This document shows positions 1-8,340 of a stretch of DNA of 40,939 bases, in pieces; within the stretch, counting starts at the first letter, position 1, and each line of letters starts with the position of its first letter. The position numbers and the translations under genes were made by a program. Location: assembly GCA_002716725.1 (NCBI GenBank), contig PBBX01000017.1, positions 1 to 40,939 on the forward strand. The letters are read 5' to 3'. Below the pieces are notes generated by a model, which ran no database searches, had not been told where the DNA came from, and worked only from the letters and a program-made list of their open reading frames with translations. This stretch comes from a bacterium. Lineage in GTDB: Bacteria > Margulisbacteria > Marinamargulisbacteria > GCA-2716485 > GCA-002719695.

Positions 1-1
1 T

Positions 2-724
2 GGTGCTGGTATTTTAAATATGTCTCAAGCCCCAATAGGCAGACTTTTTTGGGAGCATAATATTATGCTTGTTCATCCGAAACGTCAATTGTGGGATTAT
101 ATTGAAAAGATAGTTGATGGATTTCAAAGTCAAAACAAATCTTATGATGATTTTACAGGTTATAAGGATTTTGAAGATTATAAGAAGGATAATAGACATT
201 TGACACTTTGTGATGAGATTAAGGATGATAAAACGTTTAATAGATTAAAGGTGCTTTTAGCCCCTTGTTTAAATGCTAGCGGGTTAGTTATTAATGATCG
301 AGATAATGTAGGTGAACAAGAAAAAGAGAAATACAAGGAAAGATTTACTAAGATTATGCAATTTGTTAATGGTGATGGGCATAACTTTGATTGTAAAGTA
401 ATGAATTGTAAGACAGAAGAATTTCGATTTGAGGATTTTAATCAACGTATAAACCTTAATGATATTAAGCGAGAGATTACGGATTTTGTAGGGGAGTTTG
501 GCGAAGCTGAGTTGGAGCCAAAAATGATTAAATTTTTACAGGATTCCAAGCAAATGCTTGTTAAATGGGTTAAAAAACATGCTAATCTAGGGAGTATCGT
601 AAGGTTAAAAGGATCTACATTAGGTAATAGATTGGATACAACTTCTGCCGCTACTAAAAGACTTGGTGAAGTTCAAGTGGCTGCTGGTGGGTTGGTGTAT
701 GTTAACGGAAACCTTGAAAAGTAG
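2..724 (+). CDS. Hypothetical protein, 3' part of a gene entering from the left
   Basis: The frame is open from the left edge (in-frame Gly-Ala-Gly-Ile-Leu-Asn before the first Met at base 20), so the gene probably begins outside the window. About 240 residues are visible. They are soluble, rich in Lys, Asp, Glu and Asn, with no membrane segment and several Cys (LTLCDE, LLAPCLN, FDCKVMNC). I recognise no family. Composition and predicted helical character resemble the giant protein 1 kb downstream, so this may be the tail of another large protein of the same kind; that is inference, and I see no alignable repeat between them. A very T-rich stretch follows the stop. If base 20 is the true start the protein is 234 residues; no Shine-Dalgarno precedes it, which favours the partial reading. 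Confidence 0.75.
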   Translation, partial: GAGILNMSQAPIGRLFWEHNIMLVHPKRQLWDYIEKIVDGFQSQNKSYDDFTGYKDFEDYKKDNRHLTLCDEIKDDKTFNRLKVLLAPCLNASGLVINDRDNVGEQEKEKYKERFTKIMQFVNGDGHNFDCKVMNCKTEEFRFEDFNQRINLNDIKREITDFVGEFGEAELEPKMIKFLQDSKQMLVKWVKKHANLGSIVRLKGSTLGNRLDTTSAATKRLGEVQVAAGGLVYVNGNLEK

Positions 725-820
725 CATACGTTTCTGGTTTTTGTCTTATTTTTAATTCTAATTTTTTTATTTTTTTTATTTTTTTTGAAATTTTTTGGAC
801 TTTAAACCCGATAATAGGGT

Positions 821-1162
821 ATGAAGTTAAAAATAGTTATTTTTTTATGGTTTGTGATAGGTCAGGTTATCATGGCTTCGCCCCGTGTTGAACAACTGAC
901 GTTTTATTCTGGTTATCTTAATGATCAGATTACAGTTGGTCAGGAATTATCGGTACGATTTGCTAAGAATCTGTTGATTTATACTGGTTTTGAAAGTTAT
1001 TTAGATTCCTTTGAAATGACGTATTTTTCGCCATCGATGATTGATTATAAGCTGGGATTATTCTATAAACAATTAGGGTGGGAACATTCTTGTATTCATG
1101 CTTTAGATAAAATAAGTGATGATATTTTACCAATTCGGGATCGGTTTTATGTGGTGTGGTAG
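821..1162 (+). CDS. Small secreted protein, possibly beta-strand-rich
   Basis: A 113-residue protein. Residues 1-19 form a Sec signal peptide (Lys-positive start, hydrophobic core, cleavage near MAS-P). The mature part has alternating aromatic/hydrophobic stretches typical of beta strands (around YSGYLNDQITVG, LLIYTGFESYL and DYKLGLFYKQLGW) and one Cys, and ends in YVVW, an aromatic end like many outer-membrane strands. I do not recognise the family. The next gene begins one base after the stop and has the same layout, so the two are probably co-transcribed. An AGGG lies directly before the ATG, and GATAAT with an upstream TTGAAA (19-bp spacer) could be its promoter. The protein is short for a complete barrel. 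Confidence 0.65.
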   Translation: MKLKIVIFLWFVIGQVIMASPRVEQLTFYSGYLNDQITVGQELSVRFAKNLLIYTGFESYLDSFEMTYFSPSMIDYKLGLFYKQLGWEHSCIHALDKISDDILPIRDRFYVVW

Positions 1163-1163
1163 T

Positions 1164-1478
1164 ATGAAATATATTATATGTTTTTTATTGATTGTCTCTG
1201 TGATGATGCGACCTTTGTCTGCTACTCATCATTATTATCCAGATCAACAATCCTCGTTTCAAGTTTATACTCAATTATATTTTAATAAGTTTATTTTTGG
1301 TGTTAAAGTTCATGCAGCTATTACTAAAACGCTATCTATTAATACCCGATTTGTTTTTTTTAATCTTCATAATGTTGGGCTTGTATCAGGTTTTCAGGTA
1401 GATCGTATGGGATATGATCGTAAGTTTTTTGGGTTTTCTGGTCCAAAAAATAGAATGTTTGTTGATGTTTATCAGTAA
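1164..1478 (+). CDS. Small secreted protein, partner of the preceding gene
   Basis: I choose the ATG at 1164, one base after the previous stop, because it is followed at once by a signal peptide (MKYIICFLLIVSVMM, cleavage near LSA-T). The frame is open further upstream, but that extension overlaps the previous gene and would bury the signal peptide. The product is 104 residues. Its mature part shows amphipathic strand patterns (SFQVYTQLYFNKFIFGVKV, KTLSINTRFVFF, GLVSGFQV) and no Cys. It has no family I recognise. Together with the preceding protein it could be two halves of a small outer-membrane barrel or two related secreted factors. The tight spacing implies translational coupling. Confidence 0.6.
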   Translation: MKYIICFLLIVSVMMRPLSATHHYYPDQQSSFQVYTQLYFNKFIFGVKVHAAITKTLSINTRFVFFNLHNVGLVSGFQVDRMGYDRKFFGFSGPKNRMFVDVYQ

Positions 1479-1703
1479 TATATTATATTTTTTCGATACA
1501 TTTATTTGTTGTTTTTTTACGTATTTGTTTATGTATTTCAAAAAAGGGTTTAATAGTTTATTTTGTGTCGCATAATATATATTATGTTAAAAATATGATT
1601 TTTAATGTTTATTAAACGTGTTAAATGGGTAAATCGATATTAAATAAAAATTAAAAAAAAATAAAAATAAAAATAAAAAATAATCTACGGAGGGTTAATT
1701 AAT
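1479..1703 (+). promoter_or_regulatory. Leader region of the giant gene: palindrome, A-tracts and strong RBS
   Basis: These 225 bases contain no gene. A perfect 16-base palindrome (CATAATATATATTATG) lies at 1571-1586. A long A-rich tract with repeated A5T units runs from about 1648 to 1682. GGAGGG at 1689-1694 sits nine bases before the ATG at 1704, one of the strongest Shine-Dalgarno sequences in the window. I see no clear -35/-10 pair. The palindrome could be an operator or could cruciform, but AT palindromes also arise by chance in DNA this AT-rich. Confidence 0.4.
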
Positions 1704-4700
1704 ATGACATCAGGAACAGCAGGAGCAGGAGCAGGTACACCAATGTATAAGGCAGGAACATTAAGAACTCCCGGAGGAACAGCATCAAGACCATCAGGAG
1801 CAAGACCACCAGCAGCACCAGCAGCAGCACCAGCACCAGCAGCACCACCAGCACCAGTACCAATAACACCAGCTTTAGTACCTCTAGTAGAAAACCCAAA
1901 GAATTTGTTTCAAATGTTGGTTTCTGAATTAGATAGAGAAGCCAAAGTATTCTTCAGAGAAACCGATTCTGCATCGGGTCATCATACTACAGGACTAGAT
2001 GTTGATTATAGTGATGTATTCGTAATAAAATCCTCAACAGCAACAGGAGTAGTAGTACCTCAAAAGTGTCTTGATCATATATTTAACGTTATTTTAGGAA
2101 AGAATGCTGAGAATTTGAGAAACAAGTGTGGTATTTCTGTAGAAAGCGCAGGCGATTTCCGCCAACTTTGCTGCGCGATTGTGATTGCTCGAACGGTGGC
2201 ACCACAAACTGAGATGAAAAATATGGATGACTTAATGAGTTTTATGGCGAGCAGACCCCGTGTGTTTCAAGATGAGCACAAAGCCTTCTTGGCCAACCCA
2301 AATATAGGTGAGCTCGTAACAAAACCTGTACCACCCAATTCTGAATCTTTAAGTAAACCAAAAACAACAAAAAGTTTCGATCGAAAAAACAGACTAGGTA
2401 GATTTGATCTTGGCCCAAAGAATAGAGCTTTACAGGTTGAAATTAAAAAACATTTCAATTCTCTAACACCCTCAAAAGGGATATCCGTCTTGGGAAAATA
2501 TTTAACGGAATGTAGTCAGTCAGGGGGAGGAAAACCTATCCCATTATATTCAGATGACAAAGATCTTCAAGCGAATCAAATTTTTGAATTTTTATCTGAT
2601 GATGTGGTGAAATATGATGGAAGTCCTTTGAAACTGATTTTGGGGGGTGATGACGATCTCAAGGTTAAGGTGTATCAAAATTTGTTTGATGGGTTGGTAT
2701 CTGATATTGCAACCCCAATTAAAGATGGTTCAGGGTACCCTAAATTAGGTTCTGTTAAGCGTCCGGGTGAAGAGGTCGATGCAACCGAAATGGCTGAGTT
2801 GTTATATCGTATCCAGATATTAATAAAGCATGCAGATGATTCATTAGTTAAACAGTCTTTTCTAAAAAACGGAAAATTACCAAACAAAACAGACTGGGGT
2901 TCTGACTTTACAATTCAACAGTATCTTAATTGTTTGGCTACACAATACGCTGACAAAAGCTTTGAGAGAGATGTAGAAGGGTTTCCTCCAGTCATAGAAG
3001 AGACAATTAAAGCTTTAGAAGCGGACGTACCAACTACTAGAATGGGAACATTGTCGTATGAAAAGTCAGTTGCTAGTACAAAGATTTATGAATTAGTGCT
3101 GGATAAAAAACAATTTGAAAAAGAAGGTGAGTTAAGCTCTAAAGAGATAGCGTTTTTTGAAAACGTTGTTAAACCTGAATTACAAAGTTTGGTGACAGAT
3201 TCATCATCATTGGATGATAGCATGCAAAAAATTATGGAAGAACTTAAAGGACTTAAAGTCACGCCAAGTAAACAATTCGTGGAAGATATTAGGACCATTA
3301 CTAAAACGGGTGGAAATAAACAAGAGTTCAATGACAACGTAGCGACGCTGTTTAGGTCTTTAAAAGACAGTTATGATTATGAAAAAACAATGTTTGAAAC
3401 TATGTACGAATCTTTGGTTAAAAAATTGGAAACTAACAACAAGATATCAAGGAAAGATCTTACCATTTTTTTAAGAAAAGAATATATTAGAGAGTCGCTA
3501 TCATTAGGGAGATTACCTTGTTTAGCAAATGATAGTTATGATGCAAAGACGTTTCAGGATACATGTTGTCAATTATTCAAATCCGTAGATCCAAACTATA
3601 AGTATAAAGACCAAGATAAGACCTCTATCGTGACGTTCAGGAACATGAAAGAAGCTATAGATGCGGGTTTGGTAAGTCAAGTTCATCTTTCTCAACCAAA
3701 GTTTACGATTAAAGAAAGATCAATGATAGCTAAACTTATGTTTGATAGTAACTCATTGACGCCAATCATAAAATCTCCTAATAAAAGCTATGAAACGGTT
3801 TTCAAAAAGGCGTATTATGACTATCTGTGTAATCCTGATGAGGAAGTTTCGTTGAGGCGCTTAGATCGTGCTCTGGAACAATACAGTAATCTAACTAATG
3901 ATATGGAGACGTTACGAGTTATGCTTAATCCTGATGTCGTTAACTTTAATAAAAAATGTGAAGAATATGCTGCCATTGGTATCACCGAGAACGACCTAAC
4001 GACAATGCAACAGATCACTGATACAACAGATCCGGCTGTGCTTAAAGCGAACTTAAAAATGTTCTGCGACAATTGCGCGCAACAAATTTCAACTGGGCAT
4101 CGTGAGCCAAAAATTTCTAGGGTAGTTAGGTATATCTTACAGCCAGGTTCCGATAATGTTAGGGTTTTAGTGAAGGGAAAAGAAACAGGTATTATTACAC
4201 GTAGGGAAATGATAGAAGAGGTGGGGAGTGGAGTTAAAGTGTTTGGTGCAAGCATAGATGTAGATTTTTCGCAAATACTTACTCTTGGTAAGTCGGGATT
4301 CGTGAGAAAACTAAGTGAGTATCATTCGTCTTATTCAGGACGTAGCAAAGATCAAGCACGTCTTACAGATCCAGAGGTTGGAAAAGCTGTAAAAAAACTT
4401 TTTGAGGATACACAAACTGACGCTGGGGCTGCGATAATGAAACAATGTTTGACTGCATTTTTCCAACAACGTTGTCAAATTCACGAGGATCTAAAAGCTG
4501 CTAATTCACGACTTAATTTAAGATGCAGACAGCTAGAAGCAGTTCAAGCAAAAACACCCCTAGATACAGCTCAAGAAGCCAGTCTTAAAAAGATTATAGA
4601 CACTATTAAACTCAACATAGATGACTTTCAGGCTAGACTTCGTACGTTGTTAAACGAAGATTTAAAACTACATTTTCAAGATACTCATGGAGGTAGTCCT

Positions 4701-7487
4701 GATACAGTCTACGGGTTGCCGTTGAAGGATTCAAGTGGCAACCCACGTTCTTCTATGCCGATTGGGGAGTGTTTTGATTATTTTTGTAAGTGGCAACAGG
4801 ATGGTGATTTATTTAGTGAAACGATACCAAATGAAAAATCAGGTGACAAGGTCGAGCATGTGGTTTCAAGCGATGAAATTTTGTCCTATGACAAGAAATT
4901 TAATTCTGTTATGACCGAAATTATGAATCTGCATGAAACGGGTACCAATCCTTTCGACAAAGTACGATCGTTGATAGACAATCAGGATAATCCCGCTGAT
5001 AAGAAAGAGCTAAAAGATTTTTGTAAGAAAATTGAAAGTGCATTGAAAGACCAGTACGATATGCTTTGTGATTATGACCAGATAAAGCAGATGTTAGTTC
5101 CGATTGTGGACTTTTATGAGATTAATGCAAACCCAAAAGCTGTTAGTGTTTCTTATGATGACGGTACTGTTAGGCAATTACCGGTAACGTCTTTTTCAAT
5201 TTCAGGAGTCTCAACGGATGAGTATTCAGCTCATACTGAATATGCCAAAGCACTAATGGCTTATGATGGGCCTATAACAGCCCGGGCTGAGTTTGAAGAG
5301 CTTCTTGAAAAGGACACTTTTTATGGTAAAGGGACTGATCTACCCTACCAGTTTGCTGATTCAAAAACAAGGTATAATTATCTTGTTCCCGTAACGCGAA
5401 AGCCTGATGTAAAGGCCAAGGTTGATGCTTCAAAAACAGTATTATCTGGCAAGCTAGACCCTAATGATCTAAAACTAGATAGAGCATCTTTCCCTGAACT
5501 GAAAGTGAGTGATGCTGTCAAAGATAGAATGGTTATAGCAAAGGCATTAATGGAAGGGGATTTTAAGGTAAGTAGTGATCCTAATGAAGCTTTAATAATT
5601 GAGAAGCCTGCTGCTGCTGGTGGTCTTGGTCTTGGTGTTGCTGCTCCTGCTCCTGGTCCTGCTCCTGCTGCTGCTCCTGCTCCTGCTGCTGGTCCTGCTC
5701 CTGCTCCTGCTCCTGAACGATTCACCCGTGCAGCGCAAACAGATTTTGTTCAATCAGAATTTATGCGGTTAGTTTATCAGTTTTCTAACTTAAACCAAGC
5801 AACAGGTTCTGCGTCTGTGAGCAGAGAGGATGCCATTAAGACTGCTAAAACTGACATTGAGACGAGTATCCTTGGTAGCCTTTTTGAAATCAAGACAGAT
5901 GCTACATCCGGACATACCCTAAAGTTTTCTGACCAATACCTTGGAAAACTTGCTCAGCAAGACTTAGAAGCTGTGATAAATGTTATTAAAACTGGCGAAG
6001 GATATAAAGCAGATGAGTTGAGACAGTTTATGGAGATATATGCTGACTCTGATACGCCTGCTGGAACTGGTCTACTAGGGGCTTTCTCTTCTTTTGTAGA
6101 TGGTGCAGGAGGACAAAAAGGCGTAGGACGGGATGAGCATTTCACGCAATTAGAAAAAACTTTAAAAGACAATATTGCGGCTAGATTTTATACCAGCGAG
6201 AAACCTGGACACCCTATAACAGAACTATATAAAACCGAAATTGCTGCTGCAACTCCTTCTACCGGTACTATTTCTTCCGCTGATAAGGATAGGATTAAGA
6301 AAAAGTATGATGATTTCCGTGATGCACAGAAGCTGGCGTTTCAAGAAACAAGAAACAAGTTTTTTAAAGAAGATAAAGACATATTAGGACGTAGATTTGC
6401 AGGTCCTAGAATGACGCATAGACCTTTAAAACCAAAATTTCAAGCACTGCTAAAATTGTTAGAAACACTTAAAAATGAAAGTATTGTGGAACAGGATTCT
6501 CACAAGGGTATGACCGAGACAAAAAATCGTGAATCATTAGCAACTATGATGATGAAAGAACTTGTTAACAAACCTTCATTGACAGCTGGGGGTACATCAC
6601 CTCAGGATTCTCGATTTCGAAGTTCTGAGAATATCACAAGTCACGATTTAAAGGCCTTATCGTCTCTGCTCGCAGACTCTGCGTTACCAGACCATTTAAA
6701 ACCGGCCTCAGACTGGGAAAATCAATTTGAGCAGGTTTTATCGGATACTGTTGGTACTTTCAGCAGTGGAGTGGCTTATACTTTTAAGGACATGGTGTTT
6801 GAAGATAAGCGGGCAAAGATTGAGGATGCTATCAGACAGAAAGATACTACAGGAGGTAATGATATTATAGAATTTGAAAAGAAGGTTAAGTTCCATGCGC
6901 AAACTCATAAACATATAATTCTCGAACCGTACGGCTTTTTCTGTAGTAAAGATCTTATTGCGGATAAGACATTGATAGAGAAAAAATGTATGGAATTACG
7001 ATTGCAAGATCTGAGTAACATAAATAGTTCAAGAAAAACTAATGAGGAAAAATTAGAATCTATGAAAGATATATTAAAACATGACTATACTAAAGATTTA
7101 CTATTACATTCTATACTAGCCTATCGAACTCATTGTTTACAATTAGACGAATTGGAAGTAAAAATCAACGATCCCAGTTATCACACATTATCAAAATCAG
7201 AACAAGATGACTTGACTCGTAATCTAGATAAACTTAAGACAAAAAGAAAGCATATGGCTGTTGCTATTATACAAACTTACACTGTTGTAAAGGATGTTGA
7301 GGATAAGCTCCAAAGAGAGTTTAGTTTTGGTCGAGTAATAAAAAAGAGCGCACATATGAAATTGTACCATCATCAATTTAAAGATATAAATTATGTAGTA
7401 GATCAACTTCAATCTGCTAGTAAGAAAAAGAATATAGAAGAATCAAAAGAAATATTCAGAAGCGCTTATGCATATCACATAACGTGA
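1704..7487 (+). CDS. Giant 1927-residue protein with two Ala/Pro/Gly-rich linkers, unknown family
   Basis: The largest gene in the window. It has no signal peptide or membrane segment, so the product is cytoplasmic or leaves by a signal-peptide-independent route. Order: a disordered Ala/Pro/Gly-rich head (about 1-62); a long, mostly helical, Lys/Asp-rich part (about 63-1300) with scattered Cys and a probable coiled coil near 925-985 (CQIHEDLKAANSRLNLRCRQ onward); a second Ala/Pro/Gly linker (about 1302-1339); and a second helical part (1340-1927) whose C-terminus is Lys-rich. I recognise no catalytic motif, nucleotide-binding loop or LRR/ankyrin/TPR repeat. A strong RBS (GGAGGG, 9-base spacing) supports the start. 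The stop codon overlaps the start of a lipoprotein gene. A scaffold, adhesin-like or effector-like role is possible, but nothing here proves one. Confidence 0.9.
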   Translation: MTSGTAGAGAGTPMYKAGTLRTPGGTASRPSGARPPAAPAAAPAPAAPPAPVPITPALVPLVENPKNLFQMLVSELDREAKVFFRETDSASGHHTTGLDVDYSDVFVIKSSTATGVVVPQKCLDHIFNVILGKNAENLRNKCGISVESAGDFRQLCCAIVIARTVAPQTEMKNMDDLMSFMASRPRVFQDEHKAFLANPNIGELVTKPVPPNSESLSKPKTTKSFDRKNRLGRFDLGPKNRALQVEIKKHFNSLTPSKGISVLGKYLTECSQSGGGKPIPLYSDDKDLQANQIFEFLSDDVVKYDGSPLKLILGGDDDLKVKVYQNLFDGLVSDIATPIKDGSGYPKLGSVKRPGEEVDATEMAELLYRIQILIKHADDSLVKQSFLKNGKLPNKTDWGSDFTIQQYLNCLATQYADKSFERDVEGFPPVIEETIKALEADVPTTRMGTLSYEKSVASTKIYELVLDKKQFEKEGELSSKEIAFFENVVKPELQSLVTDSSSLDDSMQKIMEELKGLKVTPSKQFVEDIRTITKTGGNKQEFNDNVATLFRSLKDSYDYEKTMFETMYESLVKKLETNNKISRKDLTIFLRKEYIRESLSLGRLPCLANDSYDAKTFQDTCCQLFKSVDPNYKYKDQDKTSIVTFRNMKEAIDAGLVSQVHLSQPKFTIKERSMIAKLMFDSNSLTPIIKSPNKSYETVFKKAYYDYLCNPDEEVSLRRLDRALEQYSNLTNDMETLRVMLNPDVVNFNKKCEEYAAIGITENDLTTMQQITDTTDPAVLKANLKMFCDNCAQQISTGHREPKISRVVRYILQPGSDNVRVLVKGKETGIITRREMIEEVGSGVKVFGASIDVDFSQILTLGKSGFVRKLSEYHSSYSGRSKDQARLTDPEVGKAVKKLFEDTQTDAGAAIMKQCLTAFFQQRCQIHEDLKAANSRLNLRCRQLEAVQAKTPLDTAQEASLKKIIDTIKLNIDDFQARLRTLLNEDLKLHFQDTHGGSPDTVYGLPLKDSSGNPRSSMPIGECFDYFCKWQQDGDLFSETIPNEKSGDKVEHVVSSDEILSYDKKFNSVMTEIMNLHETGTNPFDKVRSLIDNQDNPADKKELKDFCKKIESALKDQYDMLCDYDQIKQMLVPIVDFYEINANPKAVSVSYDDGTVRQLPVTSFSISGVSTDEYSAHTEYAKALMAYDGPITARAEFEELLEKDTFYGKGTDLPYQFADSKTRYNYLVPVTRKPDVKAKVDASKTVLSGKLDPNDLKLDRASFPELKVSDAVKDRMVIAKALMEGDFKVSSDPNEALIIEKPAAAGGLGLGVAAPAPGPAPAAAPAPAAGPAPAPAPERFTRAAQTDFVQSEFMRLVYQFSNLNQATGSASVSREDAIKTAKTDIETSILGSLFEIKTDATSGHTLKFSDQYLGKLAQQDLEAVINVIKTGEGYKADELRQFMEIYADSDTPAGTGLLGAFSSFVDGAGGQKGVGRDEHFTQLEKTLKDNIAARFYTSEKPGHPITELYKTEIAAATPSTGTISSADKDRIKKKYDDFRDAQKLAFQETRNKFFKEDKDILGRRFAGPRMTHRPLKPKFQALLKLLETLKNESIVEQDSHKGMTETKNRESLATMMMKELVNKPSLTAGGTSPQDSRFRSSENITSHDLKALSSLLADSALPDHLKPASDWENQFEQVLSDTVGTFSSGVAYTFKDMVFEDKRAKIEDAIRQKDTTGGNDIIEFEKKVKFHAQTHKHIILEPYGFFCSKDLIADKTLIEKKCMELRLQDLSNINSSRKTNEEKLESMKDILKHDYTKDLLLHSILAYRTHCLQLDELEVKINDPSYHTLSKSEQDDLTRNLDKLKTKRKHMAVAIIQTYTVVKDVEDKLQREFSFGRVIKKSAHMKLYHHQFKDINYVVDQLQSASKKKNIEESKEIFRSAYAYHIT
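1713..1866 (+). repeat. Ala/Pro/Gly-coding triplet tract, A-ending codons
   Basis: This low-complexity tract encodes the disordered head of the giant protein. Almost every codon is GCA, CCA, GGA, ACA or TCA. G+C is far above the flanks. The uniform third base suggests growth by triplet duplication rather than selection on the peptide alone. Compare the tract at 5608-5718. Confidence 0.85.
5608..5718 (+). repeat. Ala/Pro/Gly-coding triplet tract, T-ending codons
   Basis: This tract encodes the inner linker of the giant protein (about residues 1302-1339). It is built almost only from GCT, CCT and GGT. The peptide composition matches the N-terminal tract, but the synonymous codons are completely different, so the two tracts were not copied from one another at DNA level. 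Confidence 0.85.
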
Positions 7488-7951
7488 TGCGTACACGGTT
7501 TTTGATGATTTTTTGGTTTATTTTTCTTGTCCCCCTACTCTTAATAAGTTGTGGTGGGGACGAGTTATTAGAAGAAGAGGTTGTAGATGGCTTGCTTATT
7601 ACAGGTACTGTTATTGATACAGCTGATGTTCCAGATCCGTTTGTACCACTTACTGTTTATGTTGCTAATTTTTCGGTTTCTCCTAATGTTTTAGTTAAAC
7701 GTGAATCATTTAATTCCATTGATGATGGTACGTTTTCATATATGGTGTTATCCGGTCGCTTAGCTCAAGATTATACAGACTATGGTAATAATACTGGTTT
7801 TCTTAACTATTATATTAGTTTATTAGATACGTTGGATACATTAGTTATTAATGATGAGGCGATTAAAGATTATATTGTTGTTTCTTATGATGTTTTATTT
7901 CCTGTTAATACAGCGGACAAAATTATTAAAACATCAACGGATGATTTATAA
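7487..7951 (+). CDS. Lipoprotein translationally coupled to the giant gene
   Basis: About 154 residues. The N-terminus is a lipoprotein signal with lipobox LLIS-Cys followed by Gly-Gly, so it should be lipid-anchored; no Asp at +2 argues against the usual inner-membrane retention signal. The mature part begins with an acidic linker (ELLEEEVVDG), then strands such as LLITGTVIDTADVPDPFVPLTVYV and DGTFSYMV, suggesting a small Ig-like or carboxypeptidase-regulatory-like beta domain; this is a weak guess. The ATG at 7487 shares its A with the TGA of the giant gene; a GTG at 7484 is the alternative. No Shine-Dalgarno precedes it, so expression likely depends on ribosomes finishing the giant gene, tying this protein to it functionally. 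Confidence 0.8.
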   Translation: MRTRFLMIFWFIFLVPLLLISCGGDELLEEEVVDGLLITGTVIDTADVPDPFVPLTVYVANFSVSPNVLVKRESFNSIDDGTFSYMVLSGRLAQDYTDYGNNTGFLNYYISLLDTLDTLVINDEAIKDYIVVSYDVLFPVNTADKIIKTSTDDL

Positions 7952-7969
7952 TGCTATTGAGCGGTTATA

Positions 7970-8293
7970 TTATGTTTGTTTGTTTTTTAAAAAGTGGATT
8001 ATAATAGCGCTATTACATAGTAGTGATAGGCTTTGAATGCCTAATATGATAATAAATAAATAAAGCCAAAACCTAGCTACATATAATAATATTATATATA
8101 TGATGACATAACTGATACTGTAAATGGGTTTTAATTCATTAAAAAAATGTTGTAACTGTTCAAAGATTGTATCATTTAAGGAATGTTCTGCTATAAAGGT
8201 TTTGATCCAATGGAAACAATAGAGCTCTATGGCTGCTAGACATACAGATGTTAAGCAACATAACTGGGAAACACTTAAACCTAGTTTTTCCAT
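7970..8293 (-). CDS. Small integral membrane protein
   Basis: A 107-residue protein with a hydrophobic stretch near residues 9-28, an amphipathic middle (about 30-55) and one or two strongly hydrophobic spans over about 57-100, ending in KNKQT. I do not recognise it. That it is a real gene is supported by a promoter of the type used elsewhere here: CTGACA, 18-base spacer, TAAACT, then six bases to the ATG, with no Shine-Dalgarno. It lies downstream of the esterase gene on the same strand but probably has its own promoter. Its 3' end approaches, tail to tail, the lipoprotein gene of the giant operon. Confidence 0.6.
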   Translation of the reverse strand: MEKLGLSVSQLCCLTSVCLAAIELYCFHWIKTFIAEHSLNDTIFEQLQHFFNELKPIYSISYVIIYIILLYVARFWLYLFIIILGIQSLSLLCNSAIIIHFLKNKQT

Positions 8294-8299
8294 ATGGAT

Positions 8300-8333
8300 A
8301 GTTTACTGCTTAACCCTTGGTTTTGTCAGGGTT
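8300..8333 (-). promoter_or_regulatory. Promoter of the small membrane protein gene, with inverted repeat
   Basis: On the minus strand, -35 CTGACA (8324-8329), 18-base spacer and -10 TAAACT (8300-8305), six bases before the ATG. A 6-bp inverted repeat (8312-8317 with 8328-8333, AACCCT/AGGGTT, 10-base gap) overlaps the -35 and spacer and could be a repressor site. On the plus strand the same repeat is followed by GTTTTT, so a weak terminator is an alternative. Confidence 0.45.
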
Positions 8334-8340
8334 GTTTTTA

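Noticed and set aside
1699-1899. Antisense frame rich in Leu/Val over the N-terminal Ala/Pro tract
   Set aside because: It is the reverse reading of the A-ending Ala/Pro/Gly triplets; it has no RBS and no other support.
3821-4255. 144-residue antisense frame inside the giant gene
   Set aside because: It lacks an RBS, its codon use is unlike the neighbours, and it is fully covered by a coding gene with a strong start.
5378-5725. Antisense frame rich in Ala/Gly/Pro over the inner linker
   Set aside because: Reverse reading of the GCT/CCT/GGT tract; a composition artefact.
7851-8036. 61-residue plus-strand frame after the lipoprotein gene
   Set aside because: It overlaps the lipoprotein gene end and the 3' end of the minus-strand membrane-protein gene; no start signal.
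8312-8340. Rho-independent terminator on the plus strand (AACCCT/AGGGTT then GTTTTT)
   Set aside because: The stem is only six pairs with a 10-base loop, and it lies between two minus-strand genes; the promoter reading on the minus strand fits better.
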